Source: an uncultured Collinsella sp.
GTDB lineage: Bacteria > Actinomycetota > Coriobacteriia > Coriobacteriales > Coriobacteriaceae
DNA: 5,403 bases
Direction of reading: 5' to 3'
Assembly: GCA_900541285.1 (NCBI GenBank)
Contig: UQJA01000125.1
Coordinates: forward strand, 1 to 5,403
The position numbers and the translations under genes were made by a program. Below the pieces are notes generated by a model, which worked only from the letters and a program-made list of their open reading frames with translations, searched no databases and was not told where the DNA came from. How positions within the stretch are numbered: position 1 is the stretch's first letter; every line of letters begins with the position of its first letter. This document shows positions 5,375 through 5,403 of this stretch, piece by piece.

Positions 5375-5398
5375 ATCTCCGAAAGATAAAAACCCCCC
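5367..5398. terminator. Second hairpin overlapping the terminator, likely for a convergent gene
   Basis: GGGGTTTTATCT at 5367-5378 pairs with the segment from 5384 to 5396, with one extra A bulged on the right arm and a 5-base loop CCGAA. It shares bases 5367-5368 with the right arm of the first hairpin, so both cannot form fully at once. On the - strand it precedes the GC-rich hairpin and its TTTT, as expected for RNA arriving from a gene to the right of the window. Confidence 0.55.
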
Positions 5399-5403
5399 TA
5401 CGG

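Noticed and set aside
1..5403. CRISPR array, toxin-antitoxin pair, phage or insertion-sequence genes
   Set aside because: No spaced direct repeats, transposase, nuclease or small paired genes are visible on either strand; the real genes account for almost all the sequence.

Overview
The window looks like chromosomal DNA of a high-GC Gram-positive actinobacterium. My best guess is the class Coriobacteriia (Collinsella or a relative). This rests on GC-rich codon use in the aromatic block, strong AAGGAG-type ribosome binding sites, frequent GTG starts, a fused AroE-AroK enzyme, and a TagG/TagH-type exporter rather than outer-membrane genes. The genus is an inference that a similarity search should confirm.

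Left block (1-2301, + strand), aromatic amino-acid biosynthesis: the 3' part of a prephenate dehydratase with its phenylalanine-sensing ACT domain; a 416-residue fusion of shikimate dehydrogenase (N-terminal) and shikimate kinase (C-terminal) that starts on the base after the previous stop codon; and, after a perfect 16-bp hairpin, a type II 3-dehydroquinate dehydratase. Together they cover shikimate-pathway steps 3 (AroQ), 4 (AroE) and 5 (AroK), plus the phenylalanine branch after chorismate.

Middle (2364-2534, - strand): a tRNA-Arg with anticodon TCT and an encoded CCA end, followed by its own intrinsic terminator. A TATAAT box lies upstream of it, just past the stop codon of the neighbouring ATPase gene.

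Right block (2537-5293), envelope polysaccharide functions: a two-gene ABC exporter on the - strand (permease then ATPase, 11 bases apart) of the TagG/TagH or Wzm/Wzt type. It diverges from a + strand family 2 glycosyltransferase of the dolichol-phosphate-mannose-synthase type with two C-terminal membrane helices. The 160-bp divergent gap carries a TATACT box facing each way. The likely joint role is making a lipid-linked sugar or glycan and moving it across the membrane. The cargo cannot be read from this sequence.

Right end (5349-5398): two overlapping hairpins that can act as a terminator for the glycosyltransferase and probably also for a convergent gene beyond the window.

I do not see an undescribed defence or mobile system here. 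The most unusual points are the enzyme fusion, the REP-like motif built into the aroEK-aroQ terminator, two stem mismatches in the tRNA, and the overlapping terminal hairpins.
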